A DNA stretch of 42,062 bases from Gammaproteobacteria bacterium (GTDB lineage: Bacteria > Pseudomonadota > Gammaproteobacteria > DSM-16500): positions 1 to 42,062 of the forward strand of contig JAJONP010000002.1 of NCBI GenBank assembly GCA_021323555.1, read 5' to 3'. This document shows positions 24,536 through 32,867 of this stretch, one piece after another. How positions within the stretch are numbered: the first letter of the stretch is position 1; each line of letters begins with the position of its first letter. The position numbers and the translations under genes were made by a program. Below the pieces are notes generated by a model. That model did not search any database, was not told where the DNA came from, and worked only from the letters and a program-made list of their open reading frames with translations.

Positions 24536-24563
24536 CTTGAAATATTCCCCTCCGCCCCCATAT
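24536..24563 (+). promoter_or_regulatory. Sigma-32 (RpoH) heat-shock promoter of htpG
   Basis: CTTGAAA at 24536-24542 and CCCCATAT at 24556-24563 are separated by 13 bases, an almost exact match to the RpoH consensus (CTTGAAA, 13-14 bases, CCCCATNT). Transcription should start near 24570, about 35 bases before the htpG ATG. Confidence 0.88.
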
Positions 24564-24591
24564 CCTAAGAATCTTTCACAGATTCTTAGGA
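24563..24591. promoter_or_regulatory. Perfect 12-bp palindrome between the htpG promoter and ribosome site
   Basis: TCCTAAGAATCT at 24563-24574 is the exact complement of AGATTCTTAGGA at 24580-24591 with a 5-base spacer. The right arm includes most of the AGGAG ribosome site of htpG; the left arm starts at the end of the -10 box. As DNA it fits an operator over the transcription start; as RNA it would hide the ribosome site, but only in transcripts that start upstream of the sigma-32 start. Confidence 0.75.
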
Positions 24592-24603
24592 GTATTATTA
24601 ATT

Positions 24604-26538
24604 ATGGCAACAGCCCAACCCGAAAAACTTCATTTCCAAGCGGAAGTAAAACAATTACTGAATATCGTTGTTCATTCGTTATATAGCAATAAAGAGATAT
24701 TCCTACGCGAATTAATCTCGAATGCCTCTGACGCAGCCGATAAATTGCGCTTTCAGGCGCTCTCAGACTCTGCGCTCTATGAAAATGATGCGGAACTCAA
24801 AATCCATGTCAGTTTTGATGAGAAAGCACGCACGATTACTGTAAGTGACAATGGCATTGGGATGAGCCGAGATGAAGTCGTTGAAAACCTGGGAACTATC
24901 GCAAAATCAGGCACGCGTGATTTCCTGGCACAGCTTACAGGCGATCAAAAGAAAGATTCCCACTTGATTGGGCAATTCGGCGTAGGTTTTTATTCTTCTT
25001 TTATTATCGCTGACAAAGTTACCGTGAATACTCGTCGAGCAGGCTTAACAAAAGAACAGGGCGTGACGTGGGAATCCAATGGCGAAGGCGATTATACGAT
25101 TGCGGCTATAGAAAAACCCTCGCGCGGCACTGAAATTATTTTACATATCAAAGAAAACGAAGATGAATTTTTAAATGAATGGCGCTTACGCAACATTATT
25201 ACCAAATACTCAGACCATATCAACTTGCCTATTTTAATGCATAAAATGGCAGAAAAAGATGATAAAGAAAGTGAAAAAACAACGAAAGAAATACAATGGG
25301 AAGCAGTAAATCGCGCCACTGCATTATGGGTTCTTCCTAAAAATACGATTACCGATGAACAGTATAAAGAACATTACAAACATATTTCCCATGATTTTGA
25401 AGACCCGTTGGTGTGGTCGCATAATCAAGTGGAAGGAACTAGCCTGGATTATATTAGCTTACTCTATATTCCTGCACGCGCACCTCATGATCTTTGGCAG
25501 CAACAACACCAACGTGGTTTGAAACTGTATGTGCAGCGTATTTTTATCATGGATAAAGTCGAGCAATTCATGCCTTCTTACTTGCGATTTGTGCGCGGTA
25601 TTGTAGATACCACTGCATTACCACTTAATATTTCTCGTGAGATTTTACAAGATAACCCTACCATGACCAAGTTGCGTAGCGCATTGGTAAAACGCACGTT
25701 AGATATGCTGGATAAACTAGCAAAAGACGATCCTGAGAAATACGCCCTCTTTTGGAAACAATTTGGAAATGTCCTCAAGGAAGGTCCTGCAGAAGATTTT
25801 TCTAATCGTATACGCATTGCAAAATTGTTACGTTTCTCATCCACTCAAACAGACTCGTCCTTACAAACTGTTTCATTTGATGACTATATCAGTCGAATGA
25901 AACCAGGCCAAAAGAAAATTTATTATATGACTGCGGAATCTTTTAACGCGGCCAAGGCAAGCCCGCATTTGGAAATTTTCCGAAAAAATAATGTAGAAGT
26001 TTTATTACTGTCTGATCGAATAGACGAATGGCTAGTAGGGCATTTGGTTGAAGTTGAAGGTAAGCATTTACAATCTGTTGCAAAAGGCGATGTGAATTTA
26101 GATGAAATAAGCGGTGAAGAAGACAAAACTGCGAAAGAAGAACAGAAAAAACAAGAAGAGCAAGTGAAAGAAGAATTCGTTGATATTATTCAACGAGTGA
26201 AAGAAGTCTTAGGTGAACAAGTCAAAGAAGTACGTCTTTCACATCGTTTGACCAGCTCGCCTTCTTGCCTGGTGGCAGATGAAAATGACATGGGCATGCA
26301 ATTGCAGCGCTTATTGAAAGCGGCTGGGCAAGAAGTAGGTGAGATTAAACCTATTTTTGAATTAAATCCGACACATTCTTTAGTGAAGTTTTTAAAACAA
26401 GAAAAAGAAGCCGAACGATTCAAAGAATGGACGCAAATTTTATTTGACCAAGCTGTACTCGCGGAAGGAGGTCAATTAAAAGATCCTGCCGCTTTTGTGC
26501 AGCGGATGAATAAATTGCTGCTAGAGTTGGTGTTATAA
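24604..26538 (+). CDS. htpG: Molecular chaperone HtpG (Hsp90)
   Basis: Cytosolic ATP-dependent Hsp90 chaperone, 644 residues, full length. The N-terminal GHKL ATPase domain shows [15 protein letters not shown] (Glu and Asn that bind ATP-Mg), SDNGIGM, GTIAKSG, and the glycine-rich lid [11 protein letters not shown]. The middle domain has the conserved catalytic-loop segment [12 protein letters not shown], and the C-terminal dimerisation domain ends with a Leu-rich helix ([11 protein letters not shown]). Expression is predicted to be heat-shock controlled from the sigma-32 promoter upstream. It is probably monocistronic; an inverted repeat follows. Confidence 0.98.
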   Translation: MATAQPEKLHFQAEVKQLLNIVVHSLYSNKEIFLRELISNASDAADKLRFQALSDSALYENDAELKIHVSFDEKARTITVSDNGIGMSRDEVVENLGTIAKSGTRDFLAQLTGDQKKDSHLIGQFGVGFYSSFIIADKVTVNTRRAGLTKEQGVTWESNGEGDYTIAAIEKPSRGTEIILHIKENEDEFLNEWRLRNIITKYSDHINLPILMHKMAEKDDKESEKTTKEIQWEAVNRATALWVLPKNTITDEQYKEHYKHISHDFEDPLVWSHNQVEGTSLDYISLLYIPARAPHDLWQQQHQRGLKLYVQRIFIMDKVEQFMPSYLRFVRGIVDTTALPLNISREILQDNPTMTKLRSALVKRTLDMLDKLAKDDPEKYALFWKQFGNVLKEGPAEDFSNRIRIAKLLRFSSTQTDSSLQTVSFDDYISRMKPGQKKIYYMTAESFNAAKASPHLEIFRKNNVEVLLLSDRIDEWLVGHLVEVEGKHLQSVAKGDVNLDEISGEEDKTAKEEQKKQEEQVKEEFVDIIQRVKEVLGEQVKEVRLSHRLTSSPSCLVADENDMGMQLQRLLKAAGQEVGEIKPIFELNPTHSLVKFLKQEKEAERFKEWTQILFDQAVLAEGGQLKDPAAFVQRMNKLLLELVL

Positions 26539-26562
26539 CTCGTTGCTAGCCCAAAATTAAAT

Positions 26563-26686
26563 GTAAGGTGGATTAGACGCGCTTTTTGCGTTGTAATCCA
26601 CCAAATCAAATCTACCTTATAGCTTTTTGATAATGCAATTTTGTTTGGTGGATTACGACGCAAAAAGCGCGTCTAATCCACCCTAC
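26563..26686. repeat. Inverted pair of GGTGGATTA repeats
   Basis: The arms 26563-26605 and 26644-26686 match in about 41 of 43 positions as reverse complements. Each arm also begins with GGTGGATTA and ends with TAATCCACC, so it is a palindromic repeat in its own right, placed head to head with a second copy around a 38-base loop. GGTGGATTA palindromes are widespread dispersed repeats in bacteria. It fills the gap between htpG and the next gene and could also terminate htpG transcripts. Confidence 0.9.
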
Positions 26687-26717
26687 CATCAAGCGACTAA
26701 TGAAATGAGCAAATAGA

Positions 26718-28229
26718 ATGTCAACACAATTTTTAAAAAACAGTAGCATTACTCGCTGGTTTTTTGTATTTACTTTTTTACATGTGATTGCGTGGACACT
26801 TGCGCCTTTTTTAATACGATTTAATCTCCCAATGGATTCTATCGAAGGCGCTATTTGGGGACATCAATTAGAATGGGGCTATGATAAAAACCCCTTCATG
26901 AATGGCTGGTTAACAGCGTTGGCATTAAAAATAGATGGATCAACAGGCTGGGCGATTTATCTTTTTAGCCAGCTTTCCGTAGCTATTTGTTTTTGGGCAG
27001 TCTGGGAGTTAGGCAAAAAAATGTTGTCGCCTGTCTATGCGCTACTGGCTGTGCTCTTATTGGAAGGCATGCAATATTATAATTTTCATGCGATTGATTT
27101 CAACGACAACACCCTCGAACTTTCTATTTGGGCATTAACGACTTTATTTTTTTATCATGCGTTAACGAGAAATAAATTTTTTGATTGGTTACTGACGGGA
27201 TTCTTTGCTGCTCTTGGTATGATGACGAAGTATTATACCATCATACTCTTATTCCCCATGTTTCTTTTTCTATTATTTCATCCAATAGGACGAGAACAAT
27301 TTAAAAAACCAGCGTTATATGTAGGATTATTAGTTTTTATTGCTATTATTACGCCCCATATTTTTTGGTTATTTTCTCATAATTTTATTACGCTGAATTA
27401 TGCATTCAATAGAGTCGCAAGCGCACCGAGTTGGATTAACCATTTATTTTTTCCCGCGCAGTTTGCTTGGCAAATATTTGAAGTTATCGTGCCCACTTTA
27501 TTTTTAATACTATTACTCTTTATTTCGGATTCAAAAAGACCTGCTGCACAGCTACCTATTTATCCTCTTACACAATTCGATAAACAATTTTTATTTTTTG
27601 TAGGAATGGGACCATTTTTATTAACTGTTTTATTATCAGCAGTGACAGGCATTAAATTACGTGCAGGTTGGGGACAACCCTTGTTATCCTTATGGAGTTT
27701 GATTTTAATTGCCTGGCTACAGCCTTATTTGGATTTAACCGCTAAAAAATTCTATCGTTTCTTAGTCATCATGATAGTATTTCTGGCTCTCACCGTCACA
27801 GCATATTCTATTGCATTGATACGTGCGGCCGAACCCTCGAGTGCCAATTATCCAGGTAAGACAATAGCAGCCACAGTTACAGAGCGTTGGCATCATCAAT
27901 ACTCTACTCCTATCCTATACATTGCAGGCGCACGCTGGATAGCAGGCAATATTGCATTTTATTCAAAAGATCATCCCCAAGTATATATAGATTGGAACCC
28001 TGAGGTTAGCCCTTGGATTGATGAGGAAAAACTTAAAAAACAAGGCGCTGTTTTTGTTTGGGAATTGCAAGAAAATCAAAAAAATTTAATCAATGAAATA
28101 AATAAAATTAAAATGCGATTCAAGAAAATGAAACCACCTGTGCTTTATAGTTTCAACTGGTTACGAAATAAAAATATGGCTCCTGTGCGAGTTTTAGTAG
28201 CATTTTTACCGCCTGAATTGCATAATTAA
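26718..28229 (+). CDS. GT39/PMT_2-like membrane glycosyltransferase
   Basis: A 503-residue polytopic inner-membrane protein of the ArnT/PMT_2-like GT-C class. These use polyprenyl-phosphate sugars to glycosylate lipid A, polysaccharide or proteins on the periplasmic side. Evidence: about ten hydrophobic segments, an acidic residue in the first periplasmic loop (MDSIEGAIWGHQLEWGYDKNPF, expected to hold the catalytic Asp), and LTGFFAALGMMTKYYTIILL in the middle. The C-terminal soluble domain (~390-503) ends MAPVRVLVAFLPPELHN. The acceptor is unknown. The last ~75 bases of the gene are repeated at 30166-30239 beyond the AbiE locus. Confidence 0.82.
   Translation: MSTQFLKNSSITRWFFVFTFLHVIAWTLAPFLIRFNLPMDSIEGAIWGHQLEWGYDKNPFMNGWLTALALKIDGSTGWAIYLFSQLSVAICFWAVWELGKKMLSPVYALLAVLLLEGMQYYNFHAIDFNDNTLELSIWALTTLFFYHALTRNKFFDWLLTGFFAALGMMTKYYTIILLFPMFLFLLFHPIGREQFKKPALYVGLLVFIAIITPHIFWLFSHNFITLNYAFNRVASAPSWINHLFFPAQFAWQIFEVIVPTLFLILLLFISDSKRPAAQLPIYPLTQFDKQFLFFVGMGPFLLTVLLSAVTGIKLRAGWGQPLLSLWSLILIAWLQPYLDLTAKKFYRFLVIMIVFLALTVTAYSIALIRAAEPSSANYPGKTIAATVTERWHHQYSTPILYIAGARWIAGNIAFYSKDHPQVYIDWNPEVSPWIDEEKLKKQGAVFVWELQENQKNLINEINKIKMRFKKMKPPVLYSFNWLRNKNMAPVRVLVAFLPPELHN
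28144..28218 (+). repeat. Direct repeat unit 1 (3' end of the GT39-like gene)
   Basis: These ~75 bases reappear at 30166-30239 with about three differences and one 1-base gap. Unit 1 is inside the intact gene; unit 2 is an orphan. They bracket the AbiE toxin-antitoxin pair. The ~110 bases after the gene (28230-28337) hold nothing I can name. Confidence 0.9.
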
Positions 28230-28337
28230 GCTCCTTAAAAAACGAGAATGATCTTGCAACCTTTTAAGGACACTACATAATCACTGCCCTTTTCAATAAA
28301 TGTTTTTTCTAAGTAGCATTAATCTGCCAGCCAGTTA

Positions 28338-29195
28338 CTAATTTACAGACTTACTGTTAAGCTCATAAAGCCATGCAAACAAATGGGGTAACTCCTGCCA
28401 AAATTGTTCTCTTGGTGGTAGCATCGGAACTTGATGCGATAACATGTTGCTCCATTCACTTTCTAGTTCGTGTAATTTAGGGTGCTTTGTCATAAGTTCC
28501 ATTGTTGGTAGTGGAATAGCCTTGTATTTGCATTTCTTTTTTAGCACATCAAAAATGATAGCGGGTTTTTCACCTGAAGTATGATTATAAAGGTGTATCA
28601 CATCGTACAGATCTCGAGGGCGCGCTCTTTCGCTAAGCGCTCTAATTTTTTCCGCAAAAACTTCTGAAAAATTGTAGCAGAATGCTTTAATTTTATGAGA
28701 TAGCCTATCGGAATAGGGATGATGTACATTTTGCAGTACCGGTGGCAGAACAAGAATTTCTGCTGCTGTTAAATCAAGTTTAATGCGATAAGAATTGTTT
28801 CTGCGTTGCAGTGAGCCAATATAGTTAAGCCGTCCTTCAACAGTAGTTTTACCATCATTATTTTGATAAATTTCAAATCGGATCGTATCTTCAATGATTT
28901 CTATACCCATTACTTCATAAATCCATTTACTAATATTTTTAAAACGATCAGTTAGAAATTTTTCATCAATATGATTGTTATCAGTTAATGTGTAGTCTAA
29001 GTCTTCTGAAAAGCGGTATGTTTCAAAGTAGCATTTTTTCAAACAGGTACCCCCTTTGAAAATCCATTTCTCGAATAATTCGTTATCGTTTTGAATGCCT
29101 GCCAATAACCATCCAAGAACATAATCTTTTTCTATTGTAGTAACAGGTAAATTAAATTCACGGGCAAAATCCATTATTTCTTGTTTTGATATCAT
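28338..29195 (-). CDS. AbiEii-type nucleotidyltransferase toxin
   Basis: A 285-residue type IV toxin of the AbiE system, a nucleotidyltransferase that arrests growth (and aborts phage infection in the founding members) by modifying tRNA acceptor ends with NTPs. The nucleotidyltransferase core is intact: FKGGTCLKKCYFETYRFSEDLDY split over residues ~46-68, with the Gly-Gly-Thr and the Ser-x-Asp-x-Asp metal-binding motif. A second signature, EVFAEKIRALSERARPRDLYD (~180-200), carries the Lys/Arg-Asp residues of the family. It begins one base after the stop of the antitoxin gene, the standard order. Regulation is expected through the antitoxin. Confidence 0.9.
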   Translation of the reverse strand: MISKQEIMDFAREFNLPVTTIEKDYVLGWLLAGIQNDNELFEKWIFKGGTCLKKCYFETYRFSEDLDYTLTDNNHIDEKFLTDRFKNISKWIYEVMGIEIIEDTIRFEIYQNNDGKTTVEGRLNYIGSLQRRNNSYRIKLDLTAAEILVLPPVLQNVHHPYSDRLSHKIKAFCYNFSEVFAEKIRALSERARPRDLYDVIHLYNHTSGEKPAIIFDVLKKKCKYKAIPLPTMELMTKHPKLHELESEWSNMLSHQVPMLPPREQFWQELPHLFAWLYELNSKSVN

Positions 29196-29196
29196 T

Positions 29197-29997
29197 TTAT
29201 TCTTTCCAGTGTGCTGGTACCCACAAACGCCAGCGAGTGATTAATTTATCCGCCTCTAATTGTGGGTCAAGTTTGGTTTTACTAATAGTGACATGTTTTT
29301 TGCAAACATCAATCATGCCTACTTCCTTGGGCGCATATCGTTCGAGTAAAAAGCCCAAACGTTTGAAAGCAGCACTATTATTAAGTCGATTTGCATAGTC
29401 TATTAATAGTGGTAAATTTTTATATTCCGATTTTAAATATTCTTTTAGTATATCGACAGTCAGGCGTATTCCTCCACTTAACTTCGGGTTAATTAGAAAA
29501 TCAAGAAGAGTACGCGTGGGGTCGGAAACTAAAACTTTTGTTTTTTCCTGCCAAATGGCTTTAAGTCCAAACAAGGCTTGATGTGGAATAGTATGTAACA
29601 AAAAATCGGTGCCATTTATAACTGGCTTGCGGTTTCTAAGCCGTTTAGTGGTCAGTACGATTAACGTGCGAAATATTTGCTCCGTTAGCCCCCAATATTC
29701 TGCTGCACTCCATCCGCCAATGTAGCAAGGGTGAAATAGTTTTTCTGCAACTACCCATGGGTATTCAAGGGGTATATCACTCGTAGTTGACTCTAAAGGC
29801 ACTGATATATACAGCCCGCGGTTAATTCGTGACACCCATCCTTTGGTGACCCAGCGTGCTAATATCTTTGCCGCAGATTCTCTTGATAGACCTAAAAGCG
29901 TTGCAGCTTCTTTGATTGAAATAGTATGCTGTGTGCCACGAAGTAGCTTTGTTATTCGCTCGCGATCCAGTTTGCCTATTCCTAAGAGTTGACTCAT
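29197..29997 (-). CDS. AbiEi-type antitoxin/transcriptional repressor
   Basis: A 266-residue antitoxin partner of the nucleotidyltransferase. Its N-terminal winged helix-turn-helix (ISIKEAATLLGLSRESAAKIL, residues ~27-47, then WVSRINRGLYISVP) binds the promoter, and the C-terminal domain (FLLHTIP, VSDPTRTLLDFL) antagonises the toxin without direct contact in studied cases. AGAGG precedes the ATG. The upstream region 30001-30060 has inverted AGTACC/GGTAC-type and TTCA...TGAA arms that could be its operator. A short piece similar to its N-terminal coding region occurs again at 30319-30356. Confidence 0.9.
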   Translation of the reverse strand: MSQLLGIGKLDRERITKLLRGTQHTISIKEAATLLGLSRESAAKILARWVTKGWVSRINRGLYISVPLESTTSDIPLEYPWVVAEKLFHPCYIGGWSAAEYWGLTEQIFRTLIVLTTKRLRNRKPVINGTDFLLHTIPHQALFGLKAIWQEKTKVLVSDPTRTLLDFLINPKLSGGIRLTVDILKEYLKSEYKNLPLLIDYANRLNNSAAFKRLGFLLERYAPKEVGMIDVCKKHVTISKTKLDPQLEADKLITRWRLWVPAHWKE

Positions 29998-30099
29998 TTT
30001 GGTACCTCTAAAACCTCATAATTCATCTATTAAGTGAATTGTAGCACCCAAAAGGTACTTTTTTATATGCAAAGATATAAAATATATTCTATATCTTAT

Positions 30100-30158
30100 T
30101 TAATGCTTCTATTTCTGTTAAGCCTATTGTCCGCAGAACGGGCGAAAGCCCGCTGCAT
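30100..30158 (-). pseudogene. Relic of a cysteine desulfurase gene
   Basis: Read on the minus strand this encodes SPVLRTIGLTEIEAL, against SPVLRAIGLTAEEAL in the intact gene at 31590-32735 (bases 31691-31749). The two align without gaps at roughly 80 percent identity by eye. Nothing else of the gene is left here. It also contains a CGGGC-GAAA-GCCCG hairpin, absent from the intact copy. Confidence 0.7.
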
Positions 30159-30165
30159 ACACAGT

Positions 30166-30239
30166 TTTATAATTTAACTGGTTACGAAATAAAAACATGG
30201 CTCCTGTGCGAGTTTTAGTAGCATTTTTACCGCCTGAAT
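30166..30239 (+). pseudogene. Orphan 3' end of the GT39-like glycosyltransferase gene
   Basis: A near-identical copy of 28144-28218: it encodes WLRNKNMAPVRVLVAFLPPE, as in the intact protein, and stops a few codons earlier. No upstream part of the gene accompanies it. The high identity compared with the neighbouring desulfurase relic suggests a recent copy or gene conversion. Confidence 0.9.
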
Positions 30240-30318
30240 AAAATCATTAGGCTATTAAGATTAAGGCACGCTATTAATCATCAGTTACCGAAATAATCAT
30301 CGCCTTTTCTTTTTTCTA

Positions 30319-30356
30319 TGTGCCGCGAAGTAATATTGTTATACGTTCACGACCAT
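30319..30356 (-). pseudogene. Possible relic of an abiEi gene
   Basis: The 38 bases resemble 29931-29968 of the intact antitoxin gene. Translated on the minus strand they give GRERITILLRGT against DRERITKLLRGT. Similarity is short and imperfect, so this is tentative, but its order after the GT39 relic mirrors the intact locus. A scrap resembling the CGCACTCAGCTTTT repeat follows at 30363-30376. Confidence 0.45.
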
Positions 30357-30408
30357 AGCAAACGCACTCAGCTTTTCGATTTGACCTAAATTACAATCAA
30401 TACTGCGC

Positions 30409-31458
30409 TCACTTACATCTTTTAGCAAACTCAACACGCTCATGAATCTTATCCATTTTTGTCATTTGCTGTTCGGAATATCCTAAATACTTAACTAAGC
30501 ATTCCTTATATTCCTGTTCGCTTGTAATAGGAAGCGATAAAATTATTTTTCCTGCTTTGGTGATGACTAATTCATCTTGCGTCAAAGAAATACGAATATC
30601 ATTAGTAAAAGCTGTTTCAAATAACTTAGTACGAAATGGCGTTAATTTTTCATTTTTAGATACGCGATAATTAGCAGCTTTATATTCATTTACATTACAA
30701 TATTTTTTTTGAAAGATATAAAGTGCTTTCCACTTTTTATCTAATTCAGTGGAAGAAGGATATTGATGAGAAAGAATGAACCCATTTTTTTCATGGACAC
30801 CATCAAACTTATAGGATGATAAACTTAGTTTATATTCATTGCCTGATTCAACTGTTGTTGCCCAGGGTCTGCCAGCACCTGATTGTTTCGCGTTGAATTT
30901 GAATTTAATCACAGCAATGGGTGCAACTCCACCATATCCTGCATCAACTATATATTCTATACCTTTAATTTCGACCTCTAAAATGACATGCTGTGGGTCT
31001 TGTTTTGGAATATTATCACGGATAATGTGGGCATTAAAAAATTTAACTTTGTATCCCAAATTAACCAATATATAACGTAATAGTTGATTATTCTCAAAGC
31101 AATAGCCATGATGACCTTCTAAGACAATTTTGCGAAAAATATCATTAAAATAAGGAGAAATAGGCGATTGATTACGCATTTTTTTTATATCTTGCATTGC
31201 ATAATTTGTAACGTGGATGTGAGTTACCTGAAGCCGATGGATTTCACATAATGAATTTAATGATGGCTCTGCCATAAATCGTTTTATTGCTTCTTCATCA
31301 GCACCTATGCGAAGGAAATAAAATCCTAATTCTTCATATGTTAATAAACGAATAGCTTCTTTTTTATTGTAACGATGATATTTTTCTGTCTTATATTCAT
31401 TTGAATTTGTAAGTTGACGCATGATTTTTTCATGAGATGGTAAGAATTTTCGAAGCAT
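30409..31458 (-). CDS. Arylamine N-acetyltransferase (NAT) family protein
   Basis: A 349-residue acyl-CoA-dependent acetyltransferase family member. The Cys-His-Asp triad is visible: Cys in GHHGYCFENNQLL (~118-130; usual form R-G-G-Y-C-F-E), His in DPQHVILEVEI (~160) and Asp in YIVDAGYGGV (~173). It is longer than the usual ~270-290 residues, with an N-terminal extension of ~40 residues and extra sequence at the C-terminus. AAGGA lies ~9 bases before the ATG. Substrates in bacteria are uncertain (arylamines, hydrazines, or acyl transfer in secondary metabolism). It sits between duplicated relics and may be a newcomer to the locus. Upstream 31459-31589 shows nothing notable. Confidence 0.88.
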   Translation of the reverse strand: MLRKFLPSHEKIMRQLTNSNEYKTEKYHRYNKKEAIRLLTYEELGFYFLRIGADEEAIKRFMAEPSLNSLCEIHRLQVTHIHVTNYAMQDIKKMRNQSPISPYFNDIFRKIVLEGHHGYCFENNQLLRYILVNLGYKVKFFNAHIIRDNIPKQDPQHVILEVEIKGIEYIVDAGYGGVAPIAVIKFKFNAKQSGAGRPWATTVESGNEYKLSLSSYKFDGVHEKNGFILSHQYPSSTELDKKWKALYIFQKKYCNVNEYKAANYRVSKNEKLTPFRTKLFETAFTNDIRISLTQDELVITKAGKIILSLPITSEQEYKECLVKYLGYSEQQMTKMDKIHERVEFAKRCK

Positions 31459-31589
31459 AAAAAAATTTCCTTACTAGAAGATATAAAATATGTGACGAAA
31501 AACCTGCTGTAGTTTTCTGTTAAAAATAAAAGCAACCTCAATTCATACAGGTCGACTTTAGAGTAGCAGAGTCAGTTATCATGCTTATT

Positions 31590-32735
31590 TTATCTAATTT
31601 TAATACTGATTAATACTTCATTAATCCGCCGCGCAGCAAAGTTAATTTCTTCGACTGTCGTAAAACGACCGAGTGAAAAACGCACCGAACTTAATGCTTC
31701 TTCTGCTGTTAAGCCTATTGCGCGCAGTACAGGCGAAGGCTCTGTGCTATTGTGACAGGCTGAGCCAATAGAAAAAGCAATGTCTGGTAGCGCATTCCGT
31801 AATGTATGCGCAGAAATATCAGAAAAACGAATATTGAGAATACCAGGAAAAGAATTGAGAAAATCGGTATTGGTTTTGATGTGATTAAATTTTTCAATAC
31901 CTTGCCAAAATTGCTGTCGTAATTCAAAAAGCTTCGTATAAGCTGCCTGCATTTCCTGTTTTGCAATGGCAAAGGCTTCTCCCATACCTACAATTTGATG
32001 AACAGGCAAGGTACCAGCACGCATCCCTTGCTCATGTCCTCCTCCATGGATTTGTGGCGCAACGCGTACTCGAGGTTTTTTTCGTAGATACAATGCGCCT
32101 ATTCCTTTAGGACCATAAATTTTATGCGCACACACTGATAAAAGATCGATAGGCATTTTTTGCATATTCAGTGGAATTTTTCCAGCGCTTTGCGCTGCAT
32201 CCACATGAAATAAAATGCCACGGCTGGCTGTGAGATTTGCAATCGCATCAATATCTTGAATAACGCCAGTTTCATTATTAATATGCATGATTGAAACTAG
32301 TATCGTGTCTTCTTGTATAGCAGAGGTGAATTCATCATTATCTATTAATCCATTTTTTTTAGGTGAAAGATAAGTCACTGAAAATCCTTTTTTTTCTAAT
32401 TCTTGACAGCAATCGAGTACAGAAGGATGCTCTGTTTTTAAAGTAATAATGTGTTTCCCTTTGCGTTGATGCAGCATAGCCGCCCCTTTTAACGCTAAAT
32501 TATTGGCTTCTGTTGCACCTGACGTCCAAATAATTTCGGAAGGTTCAGCATGGATTAATTCAGCGACTTGCGCACGTGCATCATCCACTGATTTTTTAGC
32601 AGTTTGTCCATAATGGTGGGAAGAAGCTGGATTGCCATAATGGCCATCGAGTGTGAGATAACGTAGCATTTTGTCAGCAACATGTGGATCAATAGGAGTT
32701 GTAGCTGCATAGTCGAGATAAATAGGTAATTTCAT
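31590..32735 (-). CDS. IscS-like cysteine desulfurase paralogue
   Basis: A 381-residue PLP enzyme that removes sulfur from cysteine and transfers it as persulfide. It is clearly close to IscS: it begins MKLPIYLDYAATTPIDP, has TSGATEANNLALKGAA, the ring-stacking His in KTEHPSVLD, and the PLP Lys in CAHKIYGPKGIGALY. It differs in two places. The active-site loop reads GSACHNSTEPSPVL, keeping the catalytic Cys but one residue shorter than in IscS, and the C-terminus stops about 25 residues early, so the tail that binds the scaffold IscU in E. coli is absent. No iscR, iscU or iscA flanks it. It may serve tRNA thiolation or another sulfur acceptor. A relic of a similar gene lies at 30100-30158. 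Confidence 0.92.
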   Translation of the reverse strand: MKLPIYLDYAATTPIDPHVADKMLRYLTLDGHYGNPASSHHYGQTAKKSVDDARAQVAELIHAEPSEIIWTSGATEANNLALKGAAMLHQRKGKHIITLKTEHPSVLDCCQELEKKGFSVTYLSPKKNGLIDNDEFTSAIQEDTILVSIMHINNETGVIQDIDAIANLTASRGILFHVDAAQSAGKIPLNMQKMPIDLLSVCAHKIYGPKGIGALYLRKKPRVRVAPQIHGGGHEQGMRAGTLPVHQIVGMGEAFAIAKQEMQAAYTKLFELRQQFWQGIEKFNHIKTNTDFLNSFPGILNIRFSDISAHTLRNALPDIAFSIGSACHNSTEPSPVLRAIGLTAEEALSSVRFSLGRFTTVEEINFAARRINEVLISIKIR

Positions 32736-32867
32736 GGTTCTTTATTCATGTAACAGCATAGTCAGTAAATTGTTTACATTATACTCTATACTCCTTGAGT
32801 TTATAGAGGCTTTTTGTTACTCTTTTTTAACAAACTTTCAGGAAGAGCTTTCAAGGTTGGATACATC

